Source: Cohnella sp. GbtcB17
Lineage (GTDB): Bacteria > Bacillota > Bacilli > Paenibacillales > Paenibacillaceae
Assembly: GCF_019091135.1 (NCBI RefSeq)
Contig: NZ_JAGXJW010000004.1
Coordinates: forward strand, 62,001 to 126,000
DNA length: 64,000 nt
Direction: 5' to 3'
The notes under the pieces are model-generated. The model did not search any database, was not told the DNA's origin, and saw nothing but the letters and a program-made list of their open reading frames with translations. Numbering within the stretch: position 1 is the stretch's first letter; each line of letters begins with the position of its first letter. Shown here one piece after another: positions 18,277 through 27,421 of the stretch. The position numbers and the translations under genes are program-made.

Positions 18277-18564
18277 TTGCAAAAATTGCTGACTGAGGTG
18301 GCGGTCCACCTGTCCCACTCCCACCAGCATATGTCGCGTATTTTGGACGCGAAGCGTCAGATCGCGGTGCGGATGTCGCAGATGGTCACGGCTATACCGG
18401 ATATGCATCCCGATCTAAGCGGGCTGGACGGATTGCTGGAAAGCTCCGCGGACGTCACCAAAAATATCATTGCCTATGTGGACGGACTGGCCAATATGCA
18501 CGACGCGCTGGCGGACAGCCTCGAGCAGATCGTGAAGGCGGCGAACATTCCCGACGAAGAGTGA
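18277..18564 (+). CDS. Small helical protein, first of three paralogues
   Basis: 95 residues, no recognised domain, no signal peptide. It is predicted largely helical from its heptad-like hydrophobic pattern. The segment HLSHSHQHMSRILDAKRQIA corresponds to similar segments in the next two proteins (a Q/H-x2-M-[SA]-x-[IM]-L-[DE]-[AS] core). The C-terminus is acidic. Start is TTG 18277, with GGGGAGGCGG upstream. Spacing to the next gene is short (30 bp), so the trio is likely an operon. Small proteins of this type occur in Paenibacillaceae genomes without known function. A structural or adaptor role at the spore surface is only a guess from the neighbours. Confidence 0.7.
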   Translation: MQKLLTEVAVHLSHSHQHMSRILDAKRQIAVRMSQMVTAIPDMHPDLSGLDGLLESSADVTKNIIAYVDGLANMHDALADSLEQIVKAANIPDEE

Positions 18565-18594
18565 CGGGCGGACCTCGCAGGGAGGAGATCGTTG

Positions 18595-18939
18595 ATGACA
18601 AGAGAGGAAGCCTATTACAATACATTAAATGCGATCGCCAAAATGCAGTGGAATATGGCGATGATTCTGGAAGCGAAGGCCTTCGAGGCGGAGAAGGTTC
18701 GCAACTGGCTGTGCATGCACGTCACGACGGACTCGATCCCGGACCATGCGTCGAACCTGTCTACCTCCCTGAAAATCCACGAGCAAAACGTTGAGCTGAT
18801 CGAGAGTCTGACCAAGCTGTGCCAGGGCATGAACCGCAGCATGAAAACGATACTCTCGCCAGGCGGCGACGAAGAAGAAGGAGGCGGCGGTCTGTCCGGG
18901 CTGCTGGACGGCTTCGGAGGCGGCGACTCGGACGGATGA
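18595..18939 (+). CDS. Small helical protein with Gly/Asp/Glu-rich tail, second paralogue
   Basis: 114 residues. The helical core contains NAIAKMQWNMAMILEAKAFE, matching the Q-x2-M-[AS]-x-[IM]-L-E-[AS] pattern of its neighbours, and a second helical part (IELIESLTKLCQG-like). Residues ~92-114 form a glycine- and acid-rich tail (GGDEEEGGGG, GFGGGDSDG), perhaps a flexible or metal-binding end. ATG 18595 follows GGAGGAG with 7 nt spacing; a TTG directly upstream is less well placed. The stop overlaps the next ATG (ATGA). No function recognised. Confidence 0.7.
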   Translation: MTREEAYYNTLNAIAKMQWNMAMILEAKAFEAEKVRNWLCMHVTTDSIPDHASNLSTSLKIHEQNVELIESLTKLCQGMNRSMKTILSPGGDEEEGGGGLSGLLDGFGGGDSDG

Positions 18940-19241
18940 GCCGGCTGAACGCGGAGTGGGAAGCGAAGCTCGCCATGCTGAAGGCGATCGCGAGGAGCCA
19001 GGAAGCGATGGCGCGGATGCTCGAAAGCGCGGCCGACGTCGGCGCGTCGGGCGCGCCGTCCGCTTCTGCGCTGCGCGAGCATGTGCGGGTGCTGACGGGG
19101 CTGCAGGCCGAGATGGCGAGGAGCGTCACGGGCGTATCCTGGAAGCGGCCGAAGCAGGGCAGACCGGTTCGTCCATGGCTGCATAAGGCGGCGGCTTTGC
19201 GCCGGACAGTCGCGGGGAAGCGCGAAGCCGAAGAGCGATGA
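18936..19241 (+). CDS. Small helical basic protein, third paralogue
   Basis: 101 residues. The N-terminal helix MLKAIARSQEAMARMLES matches the shared core of the two preceding proteins. The C-terminal third is basic (WKRPKQGRPVRPW ... AALRRTVAGKREAEER). ATG 18936 overlaps the upstream stop and implies coupling. The same frame is open further upstream and would add an Arg-rich run, but that would lie entirely inside the previous gene and has no ribosome binding site. Opposite charges of the second and third proteins' tails could allow them to interact; this is inference. Confidence 0.65.
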   Translation: MSRLNAEWEAKLAMLKAIARSQEAMARMLESAADVGASGAPSASALREHVRVLTGLQAEMARSVTGVSWKRPKQGRPVRPWLHKAAALRRTVAGKREAEER

Positions 19242-19412
19242 GGCTGTTCGCATAGCGGGGGAACGGCGGTGGGGCGAGGCGTGTGACAAGTCGGGTCGAG
19301 GGGCAGAGGTACGACAGTTGGCAAGGCTTGGATAGGGCGGAAGAGGTGTAACGGCTGTCGGAAAAGATGTCGGAAAAGCTAAGGCTAATCGTTGAGTGGA
19401 GGAGAAGCGGCT

Positions 19413-19697
19413 ATGGAGAGCCTGGCTGTACATGCGCTGCGTAAAACGAAACGGGCGAGGCCCAGGCGGAGAACGCGTTCGCTGCGTAGAAAAATCGTGG
19501 CGCCCAGGCGAAAGCCCGGCCTCAAAAAACGCCCGATATCCGGAGGCAAGAGACGGATCGGCCGCGTCAGAAGCCGCAGGCAGAGGAGAGTGCAGCCGAG
19601 AGCGAGCTTCAACCAGGCGTACAACGAAGGCTACAATGCAGGCTTTGCCAAAGGCTTCGAAGACGGTCACCAGCTCGCCTACGATCAGCAGGTTTGA
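19413..19697 (+). CDS. 94-residue basic protein consisting of the tag module alone
   Basis: Residues 5-65 are extremely rich in Arg and Lys (KRARPRRRTRSLRRK, GGKRRIGRVRSRRQRR). Residues 73-85 are GYNAGFAKGFEDG, the same glycine-aromatic tetrad repeat as in the glycosyltransferases at 15649, 16690, 27556 and 28712. No catalytic domain follows: the protein ends ten residues later. ATG 19413 is preceded by GTGGAGGAG; an in-frame TTG at 19392 lies before this site. It is followed by a terminator. It looks like a free-standing copy of the localisation module, perhaps an assembly hub or coat component. The arginine-rich part recalls basic spore-coat proteins in composition only. Confidence 0.7.
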   Translation: MESLAVHALRKTKRARPRRRTRSLRRKIVAPRRKPGLKKRPISGGKRRIGRVRSRRQRRVQPRASFNQAYNEGYNAGFAKGFEDGHQLAYDQQV

Positions 19698-19796
19698 TTG
19701 GCGGAGACGAGCCGGAGAACCTCATTCGCAAAATGAACTATTGACGAAATTTGCCGATTGATTATATACTATCCAAAAATAGGATAATCAAATGCG

Positions 19797-19845
19797 AGGA
19801 AGCACCCGCAGACGAAGTCAGACGTCTCTCGTGCTTCCTTTTTTA
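19797..19845 (+). terminator. Terminator after the small-protein cluster
   Basis: AGGAAGCAC ... GTGCTTCCT stem with inner complementarity (AGACG...CGTCT) and a T6 tract. It lies ~100 bp past the 94-residue gene. Confidence 0.75.
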
Positions 19846-19900
19846 TGCCTATTTGTGTTTACCGGTACTTGCATCCTGCGTGCTTTAACGCGGAAAGCGG

Positions 19901-20090
19901 CGATAAGTGTTAAAAGGCAACTAATATGCTCGACGGCAGCTCAAATGCTCGGATAATGGCTAAAAGACATCTATTTCATTAGAAATGGGGGCCGGGCGCA
20001 TGAATGTGGATGAAATAAATGCCATTTAACAACTATCGCAGTAGTTAGATAGGTTTCATGTTGAATTAAATGTTTTCTGACAACTATTTG
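19901..20090. repeat. Second, degenerate intergenic repeat array upstream of the SLH gene
   Basis: Four imperfect copies, beginning near 19902, 19951, 20010 and 20062 (period ~50-58 bp), of a ~25 bp unit resembling AATGnCTnAAAGACAACTAT; the last two copies share ACAACTAT. The surrounding ~290 bp (19846-20133) contains no gene. Confidence 0.4.
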
Positions 20091-20133
20091 TTTTGCTGCG
20101 GAGTACATATCAATTAGAATCGGGGGATTTGTG

Positions 20134-21321
20134 ATGATCGGGCAATTAGCGTGGATGAAGAAGAAGGGGCGCGTTTTGCGGCTCGTAATAATTTCCGTCA
20201 TGTTGACCGCAATGCTGCTGCATACAGCGGATGTCTATGGCGCTTCGCCGTCGAATCAGCAGTCAGGAGGCAGTGCGGCTGGCGGCGCAACCCCGCTGAA
20301 CGATATCGCCACCCACTGGGCCAGACAAGCGATCGAGACCGCAGTTGCAAAGGGCTATGTCAAAGGCTACCCGGACGGCACATTTAAGCCGAACAAAGAA
20401 GTCTCGCGGGCCGAATTCGTGAAAATGGCAGCAGACTCGCTGCATTTGCCAGTGACTTCGGGAACCCCCGACACTAAGTGGTACATGCCCTATGTATCTG
20501 CGCTGAAGGCCGCTGCGCTCCTGCAAGATAGCGATCTGGGAGTAGGCTGGGACGCCAAAATGAATCGCACGGAAATGTCCAAGCTGCTCGTTCGCGGCAC
20601 GGATGACACAGTCCGAGGCAAGAAGCTGACGGACGGCGAGGCGCTGTACAAATCCGCCTCGGTGGGACTGATTGGCGGGATTGCGGACGGTACTTTGAAC
20701 GAAAAGGGCACAACGACGCGGGCAGAAGCTGTAGCGGTTATTGAGAGGTTTTCGACGGTTCGTGCTGGAGGGAAGTTGACGGCTGACAAAAATGCGGTGC
20801 AAAATGCGGCTATTATCTATAAAGGGACGAATTTGGAGGAAGCTTGGGGTACGAAACCAGTCTCACTGCCACAAAAAGTCGATATTGACGACAAAGCAGA
20901 ATCTACACTCGATAAATTAATTATTGTTGATCTTGATGACCCTAAATCTCCGTTGCGAAATAAGTTTGTTCAATTAAAACGAATGCCTGACGGGAAAATC
21001 ATGACAAGGGATGCATATGTCATTGCAATGCATTTCGTCATTAAAAACACAAAGATTCAAAACGGATCTTGGGCACTTTTTGCTGATAAAGTTGGACCCT
21101 TTGTTAGTTGGGGCTATATGGATGTTGCCGATTACGGAAATCAAGAAAATTTTCCTGTAGTACCTGTTCTTTCTCTAAGTAAGATTTCTTCTGCAAGCGG
21201 TTGGCTCATGGTGGTTGTAGAGAAGATTGAACTAAAAAAACATCCAGAAGGTAAACTCCCTAGATTAATTTCCTACAAAGGTAAAGTACTTGATTTTGGT
21301 CAACTTAGTTCGGAGGAGTAA
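20134..21321 (+). CDS. Secreted SLH-domain protein
   Basis: 395 residues with an N-terminal signal peptide (basic KKKGR, hydrophobic LVIISVMLTAMLL, likely cleavage after VYG-A). Residues ~55-210 contain three S-layer-homology-like repeats: DIATHWARQAIETAVAKGYV...PDGTFKPNKEVSRAEF, a weaker one around KWYMPYVSALKAAALL, and GLIGGIADGT...TTTRAEAVAVIERF. These should anchor the protein to pyruvylated cell-wall polymer. The C-terminal ~170 residues are not recognised. ATG 20134 follows GGGGGA. The first ~650 bp are GC-rich, but after about 20790 the DNA becomes clearly AT-rich, a change that continues into the next gene. It sits 3 bp upstream of the giant secreted protein gene and probably forms an operon with it. 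Confidence 0.8.
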   Translation: MIGQLAWMKKKGRVLRLVIISVMLTAMLLHTADVYGASPSNQQSGGSAAGGATPLNDIATHWARQAIETAVAKGYVKGYPDGTFKPNKEVSRAEFVKMAADSLHLPVTSGTPDTKWYMPYVSALKAAALLQDSDLGVGWDAKMNRTEMSKLLVRGTDDTVRGKKLTDGEALYKSASVGLIGGIADGTLNEKGTTTRAEAVAVIERFSTVRAGGKLTADKNAVQNAAIIYKGTNLEEAWGTKPVSLPQKVDIDDKAESTLDKLIIVDLDDPKSPLRNKFVQLKRMPDGKIMTRDAYVIAMHFVIKNTKIQNGSWALFADKVGPFVSWGYMDVADYGNQENFPVVPVLSLSKISSASGWLMVVVEKIELKKHPEGKLPRLISYKGKVLDFGQLSSEE

Positions 21322-22240
21322 TTGATGAGGAAGATACTATCCATCCTTCTTATTCTAACCTGTTTATTAGGACAATACTCGTCAATTCCCGATGCTAGCG
21401 CTGCTTCATCAAATTCGCAAACTATAGCTTTAAATTTTGGTGCACTGGCTAATCAAAAAATTGTGAAGAACAATACTACTACGATTTATCTACCAACTCC
21501 TACTGTCGATGCAAAAGTTCCTCTCTCTTCGTCGCGTAAAGTGATTAGTTATATAGTGACAGTCAATGGAGTATCGAAGACAGTTAATAGTCCCAGCACT
21601 TCAATCCAAGCTTCTTATATCGATTTAAAGGGCCTAGCTGGTAAGGAAACAACCTTATATGGACTCAACCAGTCTAATCCAGGCTTCGTTGTAGACCGCA
21701 CTTCAGATGGTAAACGCTGGCGGGTGGGAGCGCTTGATCCCGATAGTCCAACAGGGGAAATGACTCGAATTGAATTTTCTCCATTACCAGGAACTGGTTG
21801 CCAATCAGGAAGTATTTCGAAGTGCCCGGGACTAATACCTGCTACTGTAACCAACCTAGATGGAGGAACACTAACAGCTTCCCAAATCGATCATATTCGA
21901 TATTCTAACGGTGAAGCTATTAGCTACTCTGAAAAAGTTCCTGCCGTAGAAAATATGTACCTTACAGAATCAATGTTGGACGATGAACGTATTCCTTGGA
22001 ATTCTATTCAATCTTGTTCTCTAACTATCACAAAAGCTACTCCCAGATCTACCGGGGCAACTTTAATGTCGATTGGAAAAGGGAAAGAATGTGGAACCGG
22101 GAAACTCGTTGCTCGCAGAAGCTTAAGCATAACACCAGAAGGTGGAATTGACGGGCAGGACTACGAAAGAACCAGAGAATCGGGATTAGTTCTTCAAAGG
22201 AAATACTTTCTTTCCTTTAACACTTTTTGGCAGGCCAAGA
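20790..22240. other. AT-rich mosaic segment spanning two genes
   Basis: By eye, base composition drops from GC-rich to AT-rich within the SLH gene near 20790 and returns to GC-rich within the next gene near 22240, with no frame disruption. It is consistent with allelic replacement by homologous exchange with a diverged relative. Confidence 0.5.
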
Positions 22241-25200
22241 CTTTTGCATACCAGGGCAGCATCACGATCAACTACGAGCCGCCGGCTCCTAATACCAACG
22301 GCTTTACCGGCGACTTCGACATCCTCCCGGACAGCACACTTACATACGGCGACACTTTCAAGCTGCACCCCAAGGATATTGAGACGACCGGTGTCTGTAC
22401 GTTTCAGTCCGTAAAATTCCGGATCGAACGCAATAGCCAAGTTTATACGGGGAGCGTCATTAACAGCAAGACGACGGACGACATATACACACCCGCCAAA
22501 TACCCCTACGTCATGCTCGCCGGCGCTTCGCATGACGTATACATGCAAATCAACACGAGCTGCGGCAGCGATTGGATAGGTCCTAAGGAGCTTTATATGA
22601 TGGACCCAAGTTCGGGAGGGGGAGGTTCGACGCCTACGCCAACATCGACGCCGCCGCCTGGCGAGAATCGTCCGCCGACTGCGAAGATTGCTTGGGTGAA
22701 GGCGGGGATGACGACACCTACCGGTATTATTCCCGTAGGAACGAAGGTCGATCTTGTTATTACGGACTTTAACGACCCAGATTATCCAGATGATTGGGTA
22801 GACGTCGATCACTGGGACTTTACTGCAAGTACGGATTGGCTGAAGTCCGTCCCGGATAGCTTTGGGGGCAGCATCACCCAGAACAGCTACACGAATATCA
22901 CGGCAGCGGGGATCGGTTCGCACAAGGTGGCGCTCACCGTTAAGGACTCGAAGGGCGCGACATACACGGCCTACGCGACGCTGAACGTCGTCGATTCTAA
23001 ACCTGTCGCCGTCATCCGCGGTCCGTCATCCGTTAAGGCAGGACGGCCGCTGCCAAAGGAATTCGACGGTCTGATGTCTTACAGCCCTGTCGGCCTCAAA
23101 ATCGTCGATTATGTCTGGACCAACGTGCAGACCAAATACATGACGCCCGGCACGGAGACGATCACGCTGAAGGTAAAGGATGAAGAAAACCGTTGGTCGG
23201 ACGTGACGTCGCATAAGCTAAACGTCATTGTTGACGAACCGCCGATCGACACGCTGGCCGTTCCCGAGCAGGGCACCCGTCTAGGCACCGTCACGATTCA
23301 AAGCCAAGCGTACAGCCCGGACTACGATAACCTCGTTTCACACAAGATTGAAATGAAGTACGACGCGAATAACGACGGTTTCTCCAATGATACTTGGCAG
23401 ACGGTGGTGAACGGAAACGGCGACGTCGACAGCTTCACGTTCACGCCTAGCCGCGTCGGCAAGTATCTGTTCCAGGAGACGGTGTGCGAGGACTACGGTC
23501 TGTGCGGCAATACGAACGGGCAGCCGGAAGCAGAGCGCACGCTGAACGTGACGAACATCGCTCCGATCGCAGACGTAAAAACGGAGTCCGACGTCTCCGA
23601 TCCGCCCGAATCATCCGCCATGCCGATGACGGACCTGTACAACAACGCACGCTTCTACAACATCAATAGCGGCGCTGTAGGCGACAAGTCGAATTGGAAG
23701 ATCGACACGGGCGGGATCCTGACCTCCAAGGCTCGAATGCCATTGACCAACAATTCCAGACCTTACTATGGAACGTACAATCATTGGTTGTTATCGACTT
23801 CGTTCGGGATTGATGGCGTTCCCCGTATGTCTCCATATACAGGCATTCAGGGCTCGCCAACGCTGACTCAGATTTCTTATCCCGGCAATCCGGCTGTCAT
23901 GCCGCTCGTGGATGATAAATATACGTATATCGCTTCGTTGGGAACCGTCTCGGCTTATAATAAATCGATGCAGCTCATTTGGCAGCGAGACGTTTTTAAC
24001 GGGTATGCTCAACAATTTTTGTCGTATGGCAATACAGTTGTAGCCATTGGCGAGAATGGTCCGGGCTCTAACCTGGTCGTCGGTTTTAACCGGGATACCG
24101 GGCAAGAATTGTTTAGAAACACAACGCTCCCGTCGTATGTCAACGGCTATGTGACGATGCTGCAAATCCCGAATGGTTTTCTTTATGGCCAGTATATCTT
24201 CAACGCCTCCGAAGGAAGCGCAGGGCAGCTTCAATATCCACTTGTTGACGGCGTGTCTCAAAAGTACGGGGTTATGATGGCCACGGATGGTAGTAGCGGC
24301 TATACACACATCATTAGAACGTCAGACCAGGCCATTATCGGATCCCACAACCCCAACGTTTGGTATCCGGGCTATCGTTATTACTTGGGTGCCGATAATG
24401 CGAACAATTTGTATATGCTGCTGCAGGCGCAAGAAGGTTGGACGAATACGGTCAAGATCGCCAAGTTCAACTTGGGGAGCTCGTCTTTTACGTACTCGCC
24501 GGCATTAAATACAAATAATATCAACACTTTCTTGGGCATGGATAATAAGCAGCGGATTTATACGTCTTCAGCAACGGGGTGGCCAGATACCAAAGTCGTT
24601 GCCGACGCGTTCGACGCTTCGGGTAATCTCATAAAAGAAATAGAGCTCTTCCCATGGAATTCCCCTAGCGGCGGCGCGTATCAAAGTTATTATACGCAGA
24701 TGATCGTCGGCGCGGACGGCACGCTTAACTTCTTTGGCTATCATTTGGATACGACACAGTACCTTGATAACGAAGCAACCGTTTCGTATGCCTCTTTCGA
24801 CACCGATTTTAACCTCATCACACGCGGCACGCTCGGTAAAATCAAGGTCGGCAAGGATCGTTATGTTCACTTCGTACCGAGGGCGGACCAAAGCTTTCTC
24901 ATCGTATCGAGAGGCGGCGGGGAATATGATCCACTTTACTTTTATACGCTGACTTCAAACGGTTCGGCAACGAAGCCTAAAATCATCGACGTCGGCGAAG
25001 CCACGCCCGATCTGATTACAGGCCAGCAGGTAGCTGCCGACAAAACGATTAAAGCGAGCCTTAAGGCAGCTGCTCCAGACGGCAAGGGCTCCGGCATCGC
25101 CTACCGAATTCGCGACGATCGGAACTATTATAGCGTCGAATTCGAAGCAAACGAGCTGCGCGTCAAGAAGACGGTGAACGGCAATGCGACCGTCGTCTGG

Positions 25201-27369
25201 AACAAGTGGTATCCGATGGTCGCGAACCAGGTGTACGACATCAAGATCGTGCCGGGCGTCAACGCTTTCGATGTTTACGTGAATCGGGTTTACCAAGCGA
25301 CGATAAACGAATCCGGCTGGTTGGACGGCAAGTTCGGGCTTATCAATCGCGGACAGGCCAACGTTTCGTTCCTGGCTTCATCGGTCGAGACGACGCCCGC
25401 CGGGTACGGCAAAATTGAAGGCATCGCGCTTGTCGGCCAGCAGGTAAACTACACGCTGTCCTATAGCGACGAGGAAAGCGATCCGCAGCTCGCGGCAGGC
25501 AGCACGTGGCTGTATACGCATAATCCATACACGCTGCTGCAGGCGCAAGGAACGGCGGCGTTCAACGGGCAGACGCTGAGCTCGCCGGTGACGAGCTTTC
25601 CGTTCACCGGGGATTACACGTTCACGTACAAAACCAAGGACGATCCGCATCCGTCGCATCGCTATCCGGATAATGCATTTAATGCGTATCGCCAACAATC
25701 GAATGCCGTGACGGGCAAGATCCGGGTGCATCGCCGGCCAATCGCAGACTTTACGGCAACCTGGAATTCTAACGGTACAATCAGCTATGCCGACGCCTCC
25801 TACGATCCGGATCGCTACAACCCGGCGAACGGCTCGTATTCCACGGAGAATACCGGCCTCAACTACCAGGCGACGCGCGGCGTGCTTGAGTATCGATACC
25901 GGTATCGTGCGGTCGGCAGCTCCACGTACATCGATTTGAAGCCGGCCAAGCTTTTCGGCGGCACGTACATTATTGAATTATCCGTTCGCGACGAGTACAA
26001 CGCCTGGTCGGAATGGGCCACGCAGACGATCGTCGCCGGCGGATCCACGCCGCTGCCGCCGAATCCGGGCTTTACGATCGCCCCGACGACGCAGTATCGC
26101 TTCACAAATGTGACGATCAATTCGACGGCCAGCGATCCGCAGGACGGCGCGCGCGAGAACATCGAGCATGCCTACTACATCAAAAATCTGACGACGGGCG
26201 GACCGGAGTCGCTGCATAGCGACGCAAGGACGAGCTGGACGAAACAGTTTACCTCGCTCGGGGTTTTCCAGCTGCGCCAGGTCGTCATTAATAGCTACGG
26301 TCTGTACGCGGAAGTCTCGCATAACGTATCGATCGTGAATCGCAAGCCTGTCGCCGACATCACGGAGCCGGCCAGCACGAACGCTGCGGCACCGACGATG
26401 TACGACACGCTGAGGCCCACGATCAAGTGGACGTACAGCGATGGGGATGGCGATCCGCAAACGCAGTACCAGCTGCACTTCTACAAGGCGGACGGTTCGT
26501 TTTACAGAGATTCGGGCGCAATCGGCGGATCTAGCCTTGCATGGACGCCGTCGGCAGACTTCGCGGACAACACGTCGTACTATGCATACGTACGCGTCAT
26601 GGACGGCACGGACTGGTCGGATTGGAGCGCGCCGCATTACTTCCGGATCGTAACGAACAAGCCGCCGACGGCGGACTTGACCTGGTCGCCCAATCCGGTC
26701 TGGGAAGGCGATACGGTCAAGCTGACGCCGACGATGTCGGATCCGGACGGAGACAGGCTGGACGCCGTCTACGAGATCGAATCGCCGACGGGCGCGAAGC
26801 GAACCGTGAGCGAGCAGCGTGTGCCGCCCTACGGCGGAGCGGGTCCGACGTTCGTCGCCGGTACGCCGGGCGACTGGAAAGTGCGGCTGACGGTCAGCGA
26901 CGGCAAGGCGCCGGCCGTCACCGTCGTCAAGACGATCGCTGTCGCGCCGCTCGGCGTGACCGGACAGGTGCTCCATACGGCGGCGTGGGAGGACAACCGT
27001 CTGCGCTACAACGCGGCGCATCCGGGCAAGGAACGGCCGGCCCATTGGTTCTGGGCGGGAGAGCTGTTCGTCCTGGAAGCGGCGACGACGGACACCGGCG
27101 CTTCGTCTACGAAGGCCGCGACCGTCGTCGCCGAGGCGGGCCCCAAGCTGAAGGCAACGCTGCAAGCCGTCCAGCCGGGCAAGCCTGCGGCGTGGAAGGG
27201 CGAGCTCGGCAGCGAGCAGTACGGTGCGCCGCTCAAGGAGCTTCCCGAAGGCGACTACACTTTTGTGTTCACGGCGACATACACGAACGGCGTCGTCAAG
27301 AAGTCGGCGGTCGTCGTCCGCGTAGCCGACACGGTGGACGGATTCGCGAACGTGCATCGCGTTCAATAA
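21325..27369 (+). CDS. Giant secreted multidomain protein with PKD-like and propeller-like regions
   Basis: 2014 residues. Signal peptide 1-26 (LSILLILTCLLG ... ASA). Residues 27-425 are an unrecognised domain; a Gly/Thr/Pro linker (GGGGSTPTPTSTPPPGE) lies near 427-445. Two or three PKD/Ig-like domains follow (~450-745, for example VAVIRGPSSVKAGRPL), then a ~450-residue region with repeated Gly/Trp/Tyr strands suggesting a beta-propeller (~750-1210). A LamG/DUF1080-like domain (~1215-1355, IAYRIRDDRNYYSVEF) and further PKD-like domains to ~1880 (PPTADLTWSPNPVWEGDTV) lead to a C-terminal beta domain. No catalytic motif is seen. ATG 21325 follows GGAGGAG. Likely an extracellular adhesive or polysaccharide-binding protein, held at the surface with help of the co-transcribed SLH protein. 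That pairing is inference. Confidence 0.75.
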   Translation: MRKILSILLILTCLLGQYSSIPDASAASSNSQTIALNFGALANQKIVKNNTTTIYLPTPTVDAKVPLSSSRKVISYIVTVNGVSKTVNSPSTSIQASYIDLKGLAGKETTLYGLNQSNPGFVVDRTSDGKRWRVGALDPDSPTGEMTRIEFSPLPGTGCQSGSISKCPGLIPATVTNLDGGTLTASQIDHIRYSNGEAISYSEKVPAVENMYLTESMLDDERIPWNSIQSCSLTITKATPRSTGATLMSIGKGKECGTGKLVARRSLSITPEGGIDGQDYERTRESGLVLQRKYFLSFNTFWQAKTFAYQGSITINYEPPAPNTNGFTGDFDILPDSTLTYGDTFKLHPKDIETTGVCTFQSVKFRIERNSQVYTGSVINSKTTDDIYTPAKYPYVMLAGASHDVYMQINTSCGSDWIGPKELYMMDPSSGGGGSTPTPTSTPPPGENRPPTAKIAWVKAGMTTPTGIIPVGTKVDLVITDFNDPDYPDDWVDVDHWDFTASTDWLKSVPDSFGGSITQNSYTNITAAGIGSHKVALTVKDSKGATYTAYATLNVVDSKPVAVIRGPSSVKAGRPLPKEFDGLMSYSPVGLKIVDYVWTNVQTKYMTPGTETITLKVKDEENRWSDVTSHKLNVIVDEPPIDTLAVPEQGTRLGTVTIQSQAYSPDYDNLVSHKIEMKYDANNDGFSNDTWQTVVNGNGDVDSFTFTPSRVGKYLFQETVCEDYGLCGNTNGQPEAERTLNVTNIAPIADVKTESDVSDPPESSAMPMTDLYNNARFYNINSGAVGDKSNWKIDTGGILTSKARMPLTNNSRPYYGTYNHWLLSTSFGIDGVPRMSPYTGIQGSPTLTQISYPGNPAVMPLVDDKYTYIASLGTVSAYNKSMQLIWQRDVFNGYAQQFLSYGNTVVAIGENGPGSNLVVGFNRDTGQELFRNTTLPSYVNGYVTMLQIPNGFLYGQYIFNASEGSAGQLQYPLVDGVSQKYGVMMATDGSSGYTHIIRTSDQAIIGSHNPNVWYPGYRYYLGADNANNLYMLLQAQEGWTNTVKIAKFNLGSSSFTYSPALNTNNINTFLGMDNKQRIYTSSATGWPDTKVVADAFDASGNLIKEIELFPWNSPSGGAYQSYYTQMIVGADGTLNFFGYHLDTTQYLDNEATVSYASFDTDFNLITRGTLGKIKVGKDRYVHFVPRADQSFLIVSRGGGEYDPLYFYTLTSNGSATKPKIIDVGEATPDLITGQQVAADKTIKASLKAAAPDGKGSGIAYRIRDDRNYYSVEFEANELRVKKTVNGNATVVWNKWYPMVANQVYDIKIVPGVNAFDVYVNRVYQATINESGWLDGKFGLINRGQANVSFLASSVETTPAGYGKIEGIALVGQQVNYTLSYSDEESDPQLAAGSTWLYTHNPYTLLQAQGTAAFNGQTLSSPVTSFPFTGDYTFTYKTKDDPHPSHRYPDNAFNAYRQQSNAVTGKIRVHRRPIADFTATWNSNGTISYADASYDPDRYNPANGSYSTENTGLNYQATRGVLEYRYRYRAVGSSTYIDLKPAKLFGGTYIIELSVRDEYNAWSEWATQTIVAGGSTPLPPNPGFTIAPTTQYRFTNVTINSTASDPQDGARENIEHAYYIKNLTTGGPESLHSDARTSWTKQFTSLGVFQLRQVVINSYGLYAEVSHNVSIVNRKPVADITEPASTNAAAPTMYDTLRPTIKWTYSDGDGDPQTQYQLHFYKADGSFYRDSGAIGGSSLAWTPSADFADNTSYYAYVRVMDGTDWSDWSAPHYFRIVTNKPPTADLTWSPNPVWEGDTVKLTPTMSDPDGDRLDAVYEIESPTGAKRTVSEQRVPPYGGAGPTFVAGTPGDWKVRLTVSDGKAPAVTVVKTIAVAPLGVTGQVLHTAAWEDNRLRYNAAHPGKERPAHWFWAGELFVLEAATTDTGASSTKAATVVAEAGPKLKATLQAVQPGKPAAWKGELGSEQYGAPLKELPEGDYTFVFTATYTNGVVKKSAVVVRVADTVDGFANVHRVQ

Positions 27370-27377
27370 AAACAGTG

Positions 27378-27421
27378 AAAAACAGCTTCGGAAAGAGACG
27401 ACGTCTTTCCGGGGCTGTTTT
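27378..27421 (+). terminator. Terminator after the giant secreted protein gene
   Basis: AAAACAGC(TT)CGGAAAGA-loop-TCTTTCCG(GG)GCTGTTTT hairpin directly after the stop. Confidence 0.88.

Noticed and set aside
18819..18935. Upstream extension of the third small helical protein including an Arg-rich run
   Set aside because: It lies entirely inside the preceding gene with no ribosome binding site; the ATG overlapping the stop at 18936 is a better coupled start.
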